DNA from: Lachnospiraceae bacterium
GTDB taxonomy: Bacteria; Bacillota; Clostridia; Lachnospirales; Lachnospiraceae
Assembly: GCA_902363665.1 (NCBI GenBank)
Contig: CABJAW010000006.1
Coordinates: 124,001 to 188,000, forward strand
Direction of reading: 5' to 3'
Length of the DNA: 64,000 nt
A program made the translations under genes and the position numbers. The notes under the pieces are model-generated. The model was not told the origin of the DNA and searched no databases. It saw only the letters and a list, made by a program, of their open reading frames with translations. Below, piece by piece: positions 39,317 to 47,747 of this stretch; the stretch's first letter is position 1, and the number at the start of each line of letters is the position of its first letter.

Positions 39317-41058
39317 AGGAGGAAAAGAAAGAGTCGCCCATAGGCGTCTTATGGGGATGGAGCAAGCCCTATCATGGAAAATTCATCGGCAGTGTTATCC
39401 TTGCGGTATTAGGCGTGGCCTGCCAGATGGTGCCCTATTTCTGCGTGGCGCATATTGTCACAATGATGTTGTCTGGGGAACAGAATTTTTCCCGCTATGT
39501 GACCGCTGGTATTATTGCATTGTGCGGCTACTTTGGGAAGGTGCTGTTTTCCTGCCTTTCTACAACGATTTCCCACACAGCGACCTATTACACGCTGTGT
39601 GATCTGCGGGAGAATATCACCGCAAAGCTGGCTCGCGTCCCGATGGGGACGATTTTAGATACTCCGTCCGGCCAGTATAAAACGACGATTGTTGACCGGG
39701 TTGAAGGCATGGAATCGACCTTCGCACACCTGATCCCGGAAATGACCGCAAATGTGCTGGTGCCGCTTGTAATCGCCGTGTACCTGTTCCTTTTGGACTG
39801 GCGCATGGCGCTCCTGTCCCTTGTTACGCTGGTGGTGGGCCTTGCTGTCATGTCTGCCGGTATGAAGAATTATCCCGTCAAATGGGAGGGTGCTGTCAAG
39901 GCAGGCAAGCAGATGGCAAATGCCATTGTAGAGTACATCGGCGGGATTGAGGTGGTAAAGGCGTTCAGCCAATCCGCCGGTTCCTACAAAAAATATTCTG
40001 ACGCGGTGAATTATAACGCCAACTACTATGTGGACTGGATGCGGGAAAACCAGAAAACCATGAGCGCCTACAATGCCATCCTGCCATCGGTGCTGATCTG
40101 CGTACTGCCTTGCGGCTTTGCGTTCTGGCTTTCCGGCAGTCTGGAGCTTTCCACCTTCCTGTCCATTGTGATTTTCTCGCTGGGGCTGATTGGGCCGATT
40201 ATTGCGGCCTTTACCTTTACGGACGATTTGGCTGTACTGGGGACAAATGTGGAAGAAATCAGCCAGCTTCTGAACGCCGAAGAACTGAACCATAAAGAAA
40301 CGCCGATCAAGCTGGAAGATACCGGCATTTCTCTTAGGTCTGTGTCGTTTTCCTATGACGGGACAACAGAGGTTTTGCATGATGTGAATCTCGCCATCCA
40401 CCCCGGAACCATGACCGCCCTTGTAGGGCCGTCCGGCTCCGGCAAGTCTACGGTGGCGAAGCTGATTGCCGGGTATTGGGATGTTACATCCGGCAGCATT
40501 ACCCTCGGCGGCCATGAGCTGAAGGATATACCTCTGTCTGAAATTGCAGACCAGATTTCCTATGTGTCCCAGGACAACTACCTGTTTAACCGCAGTATCC
40601 GGGAGAATATCCGCATGGGAAGGCCCGGTGCCACGGACGCAGAGGTGGAACAGGCAGCCAAACAAAGCGGCTGCGACGCTTTTATCCGCAAGCTGGATAA
40701 TGGCTATGATACGGTTGTTGGCAGCGCCGGTTCCCATCTTTCCGGTGGTGAACGCCAGCGGATTGCCATCGCCCGCGCCATGCTGAAAAATGCGCCGGTT
40801 GTCATTTTGGACGAGGCAACTGCCTATATCGACCCAGAGAATGAGGCGCTGGTGCAGAAAGCCATTTCCACTTTAACTGTCGGCAAGACCCTGATTGTGA
40901 TCGCACACCGGCTGTCTACCATTGTTGGCGCAGATAACATCGTTGTGGTGAAGGATGGAACCATCCACGCACAGGGTACGCATGAGAAGCTGCTGGAAAC
41001 CTGCCCCCTCTACCGGGATATGTGGCAGGCGCACATCGGCGCGAAAGACCAGATGTAA
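39313..41058 (+). CDS. ABC transporter, TMD-NBD fusion (YbtP-like)
   Basis: This 581-residue protein overlaps the ECF ATPase gene by 4 bases. The N-terminal ~320 residues hold six transmembrane helices of exporter fold. The C-terminal ABC domain has Walker A GPSGSGKST, signature LSGGERQR and Walker B VVILDEATAYID. It pairs with the next gene as a heterodimer. YbtP and YbtQ are siderophore importers with exporter fold, and this pair next to an AraC regulator and DtxR repressor suits that function. Export of a metallophore or drug is the alternative. Confidence 0.88.
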   Translation: MKEEKKESPIGVLWGWSKPYHGKFIGSVILAVLGVACQMVPYFCVAHIVTMMLSGEQNFSRYVTAGIIALCGYFGKVLFSCLSTTISHTATYYTLCDLRENITAKLARVPMGTILDTPSGQYKTTIVDRVEGMESTFAHLIPEMTANVLVPLVIAVYLFLLDWRMALLSLVTLVVGLAVMSAGMKNYPVKWEGAVKAGKQMANAIVEYIGGIEVVKAFSQSAGSYKKYSDAVNYNANYYVDWMRENQKTMSAYNAILPSVLICVLPCGFAFWLSGSLELSTFLSIVIFSLGLIGPIIAAFTFTDDLAVLGTNVEEISQLLNAEELNHKETPIKLEDTGISLRSVSFSYDGTTEVLHDVNLAIHPGTMTALVGPSGSGKSTVAKLIAGYWDVTSGSITLGGHELKDIPLSEIADQISYVSQDNYLFNRSIRENIRMGRPGATDAEVEQAAKQSGCDAFIRKLDNGYDTVVGSAGSHLSGGERQRIAIARAMLKNAPVVILDEATAYIDPENEALVQKAISTLTVGKTLIVIAHRLSTIVGADNIVVVKDGTIHAQGTHEKLLETCPLYRDMWQAHIGAKDQM

Positions 41059-41072
41059 GGGGGTGTTGTCAG

Positions 41073-42809
41073 ATGTATGGAACATTGAAAAAAATCTTTG
41101 CTTTTGCAGGCAGCAAAAAGGGTCTTCTAAAAAAATCCCTGTTATTCTCATTCCTGTCCGGGCTGTTTTCAGCCATGCAGTTTGCCGCCCTCTTTGTAGT
41201 GATCGGCGCGTTAGTATCTGACAACCGGGACGGAAAGTTTATCTGCATTTCGCTGGGAATTATGGCCGTTTCCCTCATTGGGCGTATCATCACGACCTAT
41301 TTTTCCACGATGGAGCAGACGGAAACCGGCTATTGCATGGTGGCGGAAAAGCGTATCCACATCGGAGATCGGCTGCGCTACATCCCGATGGGCTACTTCA
41401 ACAAGAATAGTATCGGGAATATTACCGCCATTGTTACAACAACTTTGGGTGATGTAGAGAACTCAGCAGCCCGTGTCCTGGTGTCAGTGCTGGGCGGTTT
41501 TTTCAACTCGGTTGCCCTCGTCATCGTCCTGTTGGTATTTGACTGGCGGATCGGTCTTGTGGCCGCTGCCGGTGTCCTGATTTACCTTGCGGCGGCGGAA
41601 CTGGCGCTTCGCAAATCTGCCGCGCTCAGCGGGGTACGCCAGCACACACAGGAGTCCCTTGTGGAGTCTGTGTTGGAGTACATTCAGGGGATGGGGATTG
41701 TCAAAGCATTTGGACTGGAACGGGACAGCACGCAGTCTATCGGCAGTGCAATTAAGGCGAGCTGCCGGGATAACCTGAAATTGACAAAGGCCAGCGTTCC
41801 CTATGACGCTATCAAACAGGCTGTTGTCCGAGTGTTCAGCGTCCTGTTGCTTTTGGCCTCGGTCTGGTTCTGGCTGGACGGCTCCCTGCCGCTGGCCTAC
41901 GGTCTGATTTTGGTGATTGCTTCTTTCATGGTGTTCAACGATTTGGAGAACGCCGGGAATATGGCCTCTTTGCTGCAAATGCTGGCGGCCTCGATGGATA
42001 CGGCAAACTCCATTGATGACACGCCGGTAATGGACGAGAAAGGCGCTGATATTACGCCGAAGTCCAGCGAGATCGTGTTTAACAAGGTGGATTTTTCCTA
42101 CGCAGACCGTAAGATATTAGATCAGGTCAGCTTTACCATTACCGAAAAAACGACTACGGCCATTGTCGGCCCTTCCGGGGCAGGAAAGACAACGATGTGC
42201 AACTTGATTGCCCGTTTTTGGGATGTGAATGCCGGGAAGATTACCATAGGCGGTACGGATGTACGAGATTTCAAGCTGGACAGCCTGATGAAGAATATCT
42301 CGATGGTGTTCCAGAGCGTGTACCTATTTGCAGATACGATTGAGAACAATATCAAGTTTGGCTGCCCGGATGCTACCCATGAACAAGTGGTTGAAGCGGC
42401 GAAAAAGGCTTGCTGCCATAACTTTATTTCTGCCCTGCCGGATGGCTATGACACCGTGATTGGCGAGGGAGGCGGTACTTTGTCCGGCGGCGAGAAACAG
42501 CGGATTTCCATCGCCCGCGCCATGCTGAAGGACGCACCTATCATCATTTTGGACGAGGCAACAAGCAGCGTTGACCCGGAGAATGAGGATGAATTGCAGC
42601 GGGCTATCGAGGCATTGACCCATGACAAGACCATCCTCATGATTGCCCACCGTCTGAAAACCGTCCGCAACGCCGATCAGATCCTTGTACTGGACAACGC
42701 TCATATCGTCCAGCGCGGCACTCATGCGGAGCTGATCCAGCAAAAGGGCCTGTATGCCGATTTTGTATCGGCCAGACAGGAGGCCATCGGCTGGAAGCTG
42801 GCTCAGTAA
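41073..42809 (+). CDS. ABC transporter, TMD-NBD fusion (YbtQ-like)
   Basis: The product has 578 residues, starting at the ATG 9 bases after AAGGGGG; longer in-frame versions would lie inside the previous gene. Six transmembrane helices are followed by an ABC domain with GPSGAGKTT, LSGGEKQR and IIILDEATSSVDPE. It forms the second half of the heterodimeric transporter. The stop is 11 bases before the DtxR gene, so all six genes from 36478 to 43192 are probably one operon. Confidence 0.88.
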   Translation: MYGTLKKIFAFAGSKKGLLKKSLLFSFLSGLFSAMQFAALFVVIGALVSDNRDGKFICISLGIMAVSLIGRIITTYFSTMEQTETGYCMVAEKRIHIGDRLRYIPMGYFNKNSIGNITAIVTTTLGDVENSAARVLVSVLGGFFNSVALVIVLLVFDWRIGLVAAAGVLIYLAAAELALRKSAALSGVRQHTQESLVESVLEYIQGMGIVKAFGLERDSTQSIGSAIKASCRDNLKLTKASVPYDAIKQAVVRVFSVLLLLASVWFWLDGSLPLAYGLILVIASFMVFNDLENAGNMASLLQMLAASMDTANSIDDTPVMDEKGADITPKSSEIVFNKVDFSYADRKILDQVSFTITEKTTTAIVGPSGAGKTTMCNLIARFWDVNAGKITIGGTDVRDFKLDSLMKNISMVFQSVYLFADTIENNIKFGCPDATHEQVVEAAKKACCHNFISALPDGYDTVIGEGGGTLSGGEKQRISIARAMLKDAPIIILDEATSSVDPENEDELQRAIEALTHDKTILMIAHRLKTVRNADQILVLDNAHIVQRGTHAELIQQKGLYADFVSARQEAIGWKLAQ

Positions 42810-42820
42810 AGGAGGTTCAG

Positions 42821-43192
42821 ATGAAACTTCATGCGTCCGGGGAGGACTACCTGGAAACCATCCTTGTTCTCCAAAAGAAACGCGGTATGGTGCGCTCCGT
42901 AGATGTGGCCCGGCACATGGAGGTGTCAAAGCCCAGCGTGTGCCATGCAGTGGCTACCTTGCGGGACGGCGGCTTTCTTATGATGGACGAAGATCACTTT
43001 CTCCATCTGACCGATGTGGGCCGCGAGGTAGCCGAAAAAATCTACGAGCGTCACTGCTTCTTTACCGAGCAGCTTATCACCGCAGGCGTTGACCTCAGGA
43101 CTGCGGAGGCTGACGCCTGCCGGATTGAACACATCATCAGCGATGAGAGTTTTGACCGGCTGAAAGAGGCAGCCGAACAAGAGCAAAACTAA
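42821..43192 (+). CDS. DtxR/MntR-family metal-dependent repressor
   Basis: This 123-residue protein with AGGAGG upstream carries a DtxR winged helix (RSVDVARHMEVSKPSVCHAV) and a dimer domain. Metal-site residues can be placed: D9 and E12 at the N-terminus as in MntR, H78, and C100-x-x-E103-H104 as in DtxR. It lacks the C-terminal SH3 domain found in full-length DtxR. It closes the transporter operon and probably represses it and the methyltransferase cluster when metal is present. Confidence 0.88.
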   Translation: MKLHASGEDYLETILVLQKKRGMVRSVDVARHMEVSKPSVCHAVATLRDGGFLMMDEDHFLHLTDVGREVAEKIYERHCFFTEQLITAGVDLRTAEADACRIEHIISDESFDRLKEAAEQEQN

Positions 43193-43391
43193 AACCGAAT
43201 AAGCCAAGCGATCCTGCCCCGCAAGACGGGGAAAGAAAAAAAACGTTGCAGGGCAGGCAGCTTTGTGCGCCCAAAATGGATTTTCCGGGTACTGCGGCGG
43301 TTTTGAGTAACATCAAGGCCGCCGTTCCTTATGCCCTCGACAAAGGATTGACGACTACACGCTGACACGGCGGCTTTAGGAGGGGACAGCA
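43193..43391. other. intergenic stretch with short hairpin
   Basis: No gene is seen. CCCCG-CAAGA-CGGGG (43217-43231) makes a 5-bp stem but no T-run follows on this strand. Below it the sequence leads into the mosaic pseudogene. Confidence 0.4.
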
Positions 43392-43679
43392 CAGGAAGCA
43401 GCCGCAGCGATTGGATTTTTCATTTATAGAACGGAAGAGATGGCAGAACTTATCTCCTATATGCGCCAGTACAATGAAAGTGCATTGGAAGGCGAAGACC
43501 TTCGCTTTTACGGTTTTGATATGCAGAGGATTTCTTACAGCATGAGGTTTGTGGGACCTTCCGGAAGTGGAAAAAGTACCATTTCAAAACTAATTGCACG
43601 TTTTTGGGATATTCAAAAAGGAAAAATTACGATTGGAGGAAAAGATATAAAGGCTATGGAGCCAGAAAGCCTACTGTAA
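43392..43679 (+). pseudogene. mosaic fragment: erythromycin-esterase-like joined to ABC ATPase
   Basis: One open frame joins two unrelated pieces. The first (QEAAAAIGFFIYRTEEMAEL then ISYMRQYNESALEGEDLRFY and GFDMQR) matches the N-terminal part of the erythromycin esterase family. The second (VGPSGSGKSTISKLIARFWD then IQKGKITIGGKDIKAMEPES) is a Walker A segment of an ABC transporter. The junction is near 43535-43550. Neither part is complete, so the product would be inactive. It records at least two deletions or recombinations. Confidence 0.7.
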
Positions 43680-43680
43680 C

Positions 43681-43965
43681 GGTAATTGCCTGTTACTGGA
43701 CGATGGCGAGGAATGTGTTTGCGTACAAAGCATTTCCTATTCGCTGCTGTGCCGGTGGTTTCAGGCAGCCGTCCTCCCATTGGACGCTGCCCTGTACGCC
43801 GAAATCATCAAAGACCGGGATGAAGTGAAACGCTGCTGCGAGTGTGGGGCCACGTTCCAGCCGAAGTCTAACCGGGCCAAATACTGCGCGGCCTGCGCCA
43901 AACGGATGCGACGCCGTAAGGAGGCCGAGCGCCAGCGGAAAAGATACTGGCAGCACGAAGCATAA
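43681..43965 (+). CDS. cysteine-rich zinc-finger-like ICE protein, 5' end lost
   Basis: About 94 residues read in a different frame from the ABC fragment that abuts it. The end CCECGATFQPKSNRAKYCAA then CAKRMRRRKEAERQRKRYWQ is a zinc-ribbon-like and basic tail found in a small protein located next to sigma-like and relaxase genes of Clostridia mobile elements. The N-terminal part (GNCLLLDDGEECVCVQSISY) is retained, but the usual start and about 20 residues seem to be missing. An internal ATG at 43780 would make only the zinc-ribbon part. Confidence 0.6.
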   Translation, partial: GNCLLLDDGEECVCVQSISYSLLCRWFQAAVLPLDAALYAEIIKDRDEVKRCCECGATFQPKSNRAKYCAACAKRMRRRKEAERQRKRYWQHEA

Positions 43966-44003
43966 GAAAAGACGCCGGACACAGGCGGCCACATGGCCGC
44001 CGC
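43964..44003. repeat. 40-bp repeat, copy 1
   Basis: AAGAAAAGACGCCGGAC followed by a GCGGCCACATGGCCGC palindrome. A nearly identical block occurs at 58226-58265. The palindrome may act as a terminator stem, but the copies 14 kb apart also suggest recombination or shared module ends. Confidence 0.6.
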
Positions 44004-44016
44004 GCCCGGCGCTTTG

Positions 44017-44250
44017 CTATCTGCTGTTACAGACAATCGCATAAATGAGTTTGTTTTGAAGGCGGTGCTTCATGTACTCGTCTACGCATACATGGAGCTG
44101 GCCGCAATCGTCATAGAGCGTCCGGGTACAGAGCTTGTTTATGTAACCGTTGTAATACTGCAAGACCTGTTCCACGACCCCGGCGTCACCGGCGCGGGCC
44201 GCCTCGATCACTGCAAGGGGCAAAGGCTCCTTATATCTGGCCTGCTTCAT
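44017..44250 (-). CDS. helix-turn-helix conjugative-element regulator (Tn916 Orf8-like)
   Basis: This 77-residue protein contains VIEAARAGDAGVVEQVLQYY then NGYINKLCTRTLYDDCGQLH, a well known small HTH_16 protein in Tn916/Tn1549-like elements. It follows the sigma-like gene with a 4-base overlap on the minus strand. It probably helps the sigma-like factor control transfer genes. Confidence 0.85.
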   Translation of the reverse strand: MKQARYKEPLPLAVIEAARAGDAGVVEQVLQYYNGYINKLCTRTLYDDCGQLHVCVDEYMKHRLQNKLIYAIVCNSR

Positions 44251-44672
44251 TCTGCAATACCTCCCGTCAGTCTTGTTCTCATGGTTTCCAGCGTCTTAGT
44301 CCTGTGCCGCTGGACGGCGCTGCGGGACATTCCCACCACCGCGCCGATCTCGCCGTCCGTCAGTTCCAGGACACAATGCAGTATCAAGATGCTTTGTCCC
44401 GGCTGGGGCAAGCTGGCAAAGGCAGCGGCCACCAGCCCGTCGCTGATCTGAAGCTCACAGCCATAGGCCGGAAATATAAAACTGTCGCTGGGGTACTGAT
44501 CTATCGTGCATAGCGTGTCCAGTTCCGAAAGCGGCAGCGTTTCAAAGGATGTTTCCCAGCCACGCTGACGCTTCCTTTCCCGGAAGTAGTCAACGGTTTC
44601 ATGGTACAGTACCAGCTTGCAAAAATGGTCAAACTGGCAGCGCCTCCCGTAATCATCAGGGGTAACTTTCAT
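44247..44672 (-). CDS. sigma-70-like regulator of mobile element (Orf7-like)
   Basis: The product has 141 residues. A short region 2-like segment (FDHFCKLVLYHETVDYFRER) is followed by a region 4 HTH (ELTDGEIGAVVGMSRSAVQR then HRTKTLETMR). Such short sigma-like factors with a partner HTH gene regulate excision or transfer in Tn916-type elements. It is transcribed away from the relaxase gene and precedes the HTH gene in its operon. Confidence 0.85.
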   Translation of the reverse strand: MKVTPDDYGRRCQFDHFCKLVLYHETVDYFRERKRQRGWETSFETLPLSELDTLCTIDQYPSDSFIFPAYGCELQISDGLVAAAFASLPQPGQSILILHCVLELTDGEIGAVVGMSRSAVQRHRTKTLETMRTRLTGGIAE

Positions 44673-44809
44673 CTTCTCACCCCCTTTCCGTGGGGAGTGA
44701 GCAGGATGATCCTGTCCGTTGTCAGGGGCCTATGCTGGCCCTGGTCTGCTGACCGCCTCCTTTTCCATCTGATTTTTTGCCGGAAATGACAATCCGCGAA
44801 AATCGACAA

Positions 44810-44849
44810 AAATCGCCCGGCAGGTCGTAAACCTACCGGGCGACGATTT
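44810..44849. other. candidate oriT inverted repeat upstream of relaxase
   Basis: CGCCCGGCAGGT (44814-44825) pairs with ACCTACCGGGCG (44831-44842) with one G-T pair and a 5-base loop, and AAATCG / CGATTT extends the arms with a 3-base bulge. Such imperfect inverted repeats next to a relaxase gene are typical of nic-site regions. It lies 58 bases before the relaxase start. A terminator role is also possible, though there is no clean T-run. Confidence 0.5.
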
Positions 44850-44906
44850 GAAGCGTTTTGTTGTTTTCTTACATGCCTTGAAAGACGGCTGAAAGGAGGG
44901 TTGCTT

Positions 44907-46316
44907 ATGGCCACAACCTACCTCAAATCTCACAAGCGGGCCGATAAGCGGACGGCCCTGCAAAGCCTGAAAGACCGCTTTGACTATGGCCTGAACCCGG
45001 AGAAGCTGGGGGCCGTTTCCTCCTACCTCTGCGATCCGGCCACGGCACACGCCGAGTTTATGCTGGTCAAAAATCAGTATCAGGGCGAAACTGACCGCAG
45101 GGCCGGACACGGGGCGCTGTGCTACCAGATCCGGCAGGCGTTCCCCCACGGCGAGGTGACGGCGGCGGAGGCCAACCGCATCGGCTATGAAACGGCGATA
45201 CGCTGGACAAAGGGCAAGTATCAATTCTTTGTCTGTACCCATATAGACAAAGAGCACATTCATAATCACATCTACTACAATTCCACCGCCTATGACCGCT
45301 CCCGGAAGTTCCGCAACTTCATCGGCTCCTCGTTCGCCCTGCGGCGGCTGTCTGACCGGGTATGTCTGGAGCACGATCTGTCCGTGATTGCAAATCCCAA
45401 GCTCCACTGCAAGGGGCGGTATCTGCACTACGGTCAATGGCTGGGGGAAAATCAAAAGCTCTCACAGAAAGAACAGATCCGCCTTGCCATTGACGCAGCC
45501 CTGACGGAGCGCCCCGAGGACTTCGCAGATTTCCTCCGACGCATGGAAACGGCAGGCATACAGGTTAAGCGTGGGCGCGGCGGCGTGATCTCGTTCCTTG
45601 TGCCAGGGCAACAGCGGGCGGCCCGTTTCCGGGCGTCCACGCTGGGGGACGGCTACGGCCCCGAGGACGTACAGGCCGTCATTGACGGCAAGGCTCCCAC
45701 ACACAAAACCCCAATGCGGAGAACGCCCGCGCCCCGCCGTGTCAATCTGCTGATCGACATTCAGGAACGGATGCGTCAGGGCAAAGGCCCAGCCTATGAA
45801 CGCTGGGCCAAGGTGTATAACCTTAAACAGATGGCGGCTGCGCTACAATATCTGAAAGAGCACCAGCTCTTTGAATATGACGATCTGGCCGCAAAGACCG
45901 ACGCCGCCACGGAGCGGTTTCACACGCTGGCCGGGAACATTCAGCAGACCGAGGCCGAGCTTTTCCGTGTGTCTGATCTGATGGCCGCCGTGGTGCAGTA
46001 CGCCAAGACCCGCCCTGCGTTCGATGGGTACAAGGCCGCCAAGTACAGCCGGAAATACCTTGCCGAGCATGAGGCGGAGTTGGCCGACTACCGGGCAGCC
46101 AAGGCGACAATGGCCGAACTGCTGGGCGGCGAGAAGCTCCCCAAAATGGACGTACTAAAAGAAAAACGTCGCCAACTGGCAGCGCGGAAAAAGGCTTTTT
46201 ATTTGGAATACCGCAAAGCCCAGCAGGATATGCGGGAGCTGGTGGCGGTCAAGGGCAGCGTGGATCACCTGCGCGGGCTGACGAACAACCAGCGCAATAA
46301 GGAGCAGGCCCGTTAG
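44907..46316 (+). CDS. MOBP-type relaxase / mobilisation nuclease
   Basis: This 469-residue protein starts at the ATG 6 bases after AAAGGAGGG; a TTG at 44901 is too near that site. The three-histidine motif is THIDKEHIHNHIYYNS at residues 111-126 (metal ligands H112, H117, H119 or H121). A possible catalytic tyrosine lies in the first 30 residues. The C-terminal 200 residues are helical and basic, typical for DNA and coupling protein binding. It nicks oriT so that the element can be moved by a conjugation system in trans; no coupling protein or type IV secretion genes are in the window, so this is a mobilisable rather than self-transmissible unit. Confidence 0.92.
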   Translation: MATTYLKSHKRADKRTALQSLKDRFDYGLNPEKLGAVSSYLCDPATAHAEFMLVKNQYQGETDRRAGHGALCYQIRQAFPHGEVTAAEANRIGYETAIRWTKGKYQFFVCTHIDKEHIHNHIYYNSTAYDRSRKFRNFIGSSFALRRLSDRVCLEHDLSVIANPKLHCKGRYLHYGQWLGENQKLSQKEQIRLAIDAALTERPEDFADFLRRMETAGIQVKRGRGGVISFLVPGQQRAARFRASTLGDGYGPEDVQAVIDGKAPTHKTPMRRTPAPRRVNLLIDIQERMRQGKGPAYERWAKVYNLKQMAAALQYLKEHQLFEYDDLAAKTDAATERFHTLAGNIQQTEAELFRVSDLMAAVVQYAKTRPAFDGYKAAKYSRKYLAEHEAELADYRAAKATMAELLGGEKLPKMDVLKEKRRQLAARKKAFYLEYRKAQQDMRELVAVKGSVDHLRGLTNNQRNKEQAR

Positions 46317-46371
46317 GGACGGCGACGCAGACAATGGTTCTTCTGGTCACGGTGGCCAGAAGTCCAGCGGG

Positions 46372-46432
46372 TTTGGGGGCACCCCAACAAGCATTTCCGC
46401 AGCGCGGAAATTGCAAGTGTCAATATACTTGC
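46372..46432. other. cluster of inverted repeats after relaxase
   Basis: Three short inverted repeats lie in a row: TTGGGG-GCA-CCCCAA near 46372-46386, ATTTCCGC-AGC-GCGGAAAT at 46393-46411, and GCAAGT-GTCAATAT-ACTTGC at 46413-46432. Such arrays occur at oriT or at recombination sites of MOBP elements. Coding capacity between 46317 and 46493 is absent. Confidence 0.45.
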
Positions 46433-46493
46433 CTTGCTTGCCGCTAACGCGCTCCCCCGGAAACCCGGCGAAAAACGGAGGCAGCGCCGTTTC

Positions 46494-46853
46494 TTACGCT
46501 CCCTCCGTTCCACGGTTTTCTATGATTGCGTCGATAATTCCCTCGACGAGCCGCAGCTCGCTTTCATTGAGGGAATTAAGCTGAATATTGATCCGCTTCT
46601 TTGCAGCTTCATCGGCTCCCATATCGGGATAAAAGTATTCGTCCACGGAGATACCGAACATTGTTACCATTTGGAAAAAGGCGTTTAGGCTCGGATGCTG
46701 TCCGTCATTTTCGTGATACATAATGGTACGCGGATCGCGGTCAACAATGTATCCTAATTGTTCCTGCGTCATGCCCTCACGCTCACGGGCTTTCTTGATA
46801 GCAAGTCCAATCCCGTGAAAGCCAAATTTGCGTTCGTCCCGTTCAATTTTCAT
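46494..46853 (-). CDS. Cro/C1-type HTH regulator
   Basis: This 119-residue protein contains GLAIKKAREREGMTQEQLGY with the HTH, then VDRDPRTIMYHENDGQHPSL. The C-terminal helical part (LNSLNESELRLVEGIIDAII) is typical of regulators in clostridial mobile elements. It is divergent from the LytTR regulator gene and its promoter region faces 46854-46940. Confidence 0.82.
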   Translation of the reverse strand: MKIERDERKFGFHGIGLAIKKAREREGMTQEQLGYIVDRDPRTIMYHENDGQHPSLNAFFQMVTMFGISVDEYFYPDMGADEAAKKRINIQLNSLNESELRLVEGIIDAIIENRGTEGA

Positions 46854-46949
46854 AGCATCACCACCTGATGTAATTTTACATTTCAGGTGCCATTATTTGA
46901 ACGACATACAATTTCATTTATCTGACTATTTAATTTCGCCCCTTACTGC

Positions 46950-46978
46950 TTGTACCTTTGGGCGAAAAAGATTATAAT
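46950..46978 (+). promoter_or_regulatory. promoter of LytTR two-component operon
   Basis: TTGTAC (46950-46955) and TATAAT (46973-46978) are exactly 17 bases apart, 53 bases before the response regulator start. It is a good vegetative promoter. Confidence 0.7.
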
Positions 46979-47031
46979 ATAATTAATTTGTAAAATTCAA
47001 AGATAAAAGATAATAGTGGAGAACCATCATA

Positions 47032-47745
47032 ATGAGTAAAATATTATTAGTAGAGGATAATCCAAATGCAGTAAAAAGGATAATCCGATATATCAATAAA
47101 ATATTCTCTGAATTGGACGTGGCTTCTTTTCCCGAAGCAGGCGAAGCCCTGCAATACGCAAAAGCGAACGATGTTTCCCTGTTTATCCTCGATATTCAGT
47201 TAGAGGACTATAAAGGAACCAGTTTAGCAAAGCAGCTCCGCGAATTGCCGGAATATAAATATACGCCGATCATTTTTGAAACGGCATTGGCAGGAGAAGA
47301 ACTTTCAGCTTATCGAGATGCGAAGTGTTACAGTTTTCTTGTAAAGCCATTTAGCGAAGAAGAATTTGCGGTGGCATTTCGTGACGCGCTGGGATTGTCT
47401 AAACAGATGAACCAACAAGCCAAAACCATCCAGATTGAGCAGAAGCAATTCATTTTAGAATATGCTGCACAGGATATTGCCTATATCGAAGCCTTTGGAA
47501 AAAAACTTGTGATCCATACCATCAGCCGTCTGTCCGGTATCAAAGAAGATACTATTTCTGGGTACACTTTGTCTGGACTATTGGCATTGCTTGATGATCC
47601 GGCATTTGTTCAGTGCCATAAGAGTTATGTCGTGAACAAATCCCATATCGAGAAAATTGACAAATCCGGGCGGAAGATTTTTCTGAAAGGATTTACAGAT
47701 ACAATCCCCATCGGAAATAAATATCAGGCCGAATTATGGGGGTAA
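47032..47745 (+). CDS. LytTR-type response regulator
   Basis: This 237-residue regulator is AgrA/ComE-like. Residues 1-125 form the receiver domain with phosphorylated D54 in FILDIQLEDY. Residues ~140-237 form the LytTR DNA-binding domain (FILEYAAQDIAYIEAFGKKL, VQCHKSYVVNKSHIEKIDKS). It overlaps the kinase gene region by TAAGC and is followed by an ABC transporter operon it likely controls. Confidence 0.9.
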   Translation: MSKILLVEDNPNAVKRIIRYINKIFSELDVASFPEAGEALQYAKANDVSLFILDIQLEDYKGTSLAKQLRELPEYKYTPIIFETALAGEELSAYRDAKCYSFLVKPFSEEEFAVAFRDALGLSKQMNQQAKTIQIEQKQFILEYAAQDIAYIEAFGKKLVIHTISRLSGIKEDTISGYTLSGLLALLDDPAFVQCHKSYVVNKSHIEKIDKSGRKIFLKGFTDTIPIGNKYQAELWG

Positions 47746-47747
47746 GC

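Noticed and set aside
39655..40737. 360-codon minus-strand frame in the YbtP-like gene
   Set aside because: Antisense shadow of a conserved ABC transporter gene with no recognised domain.
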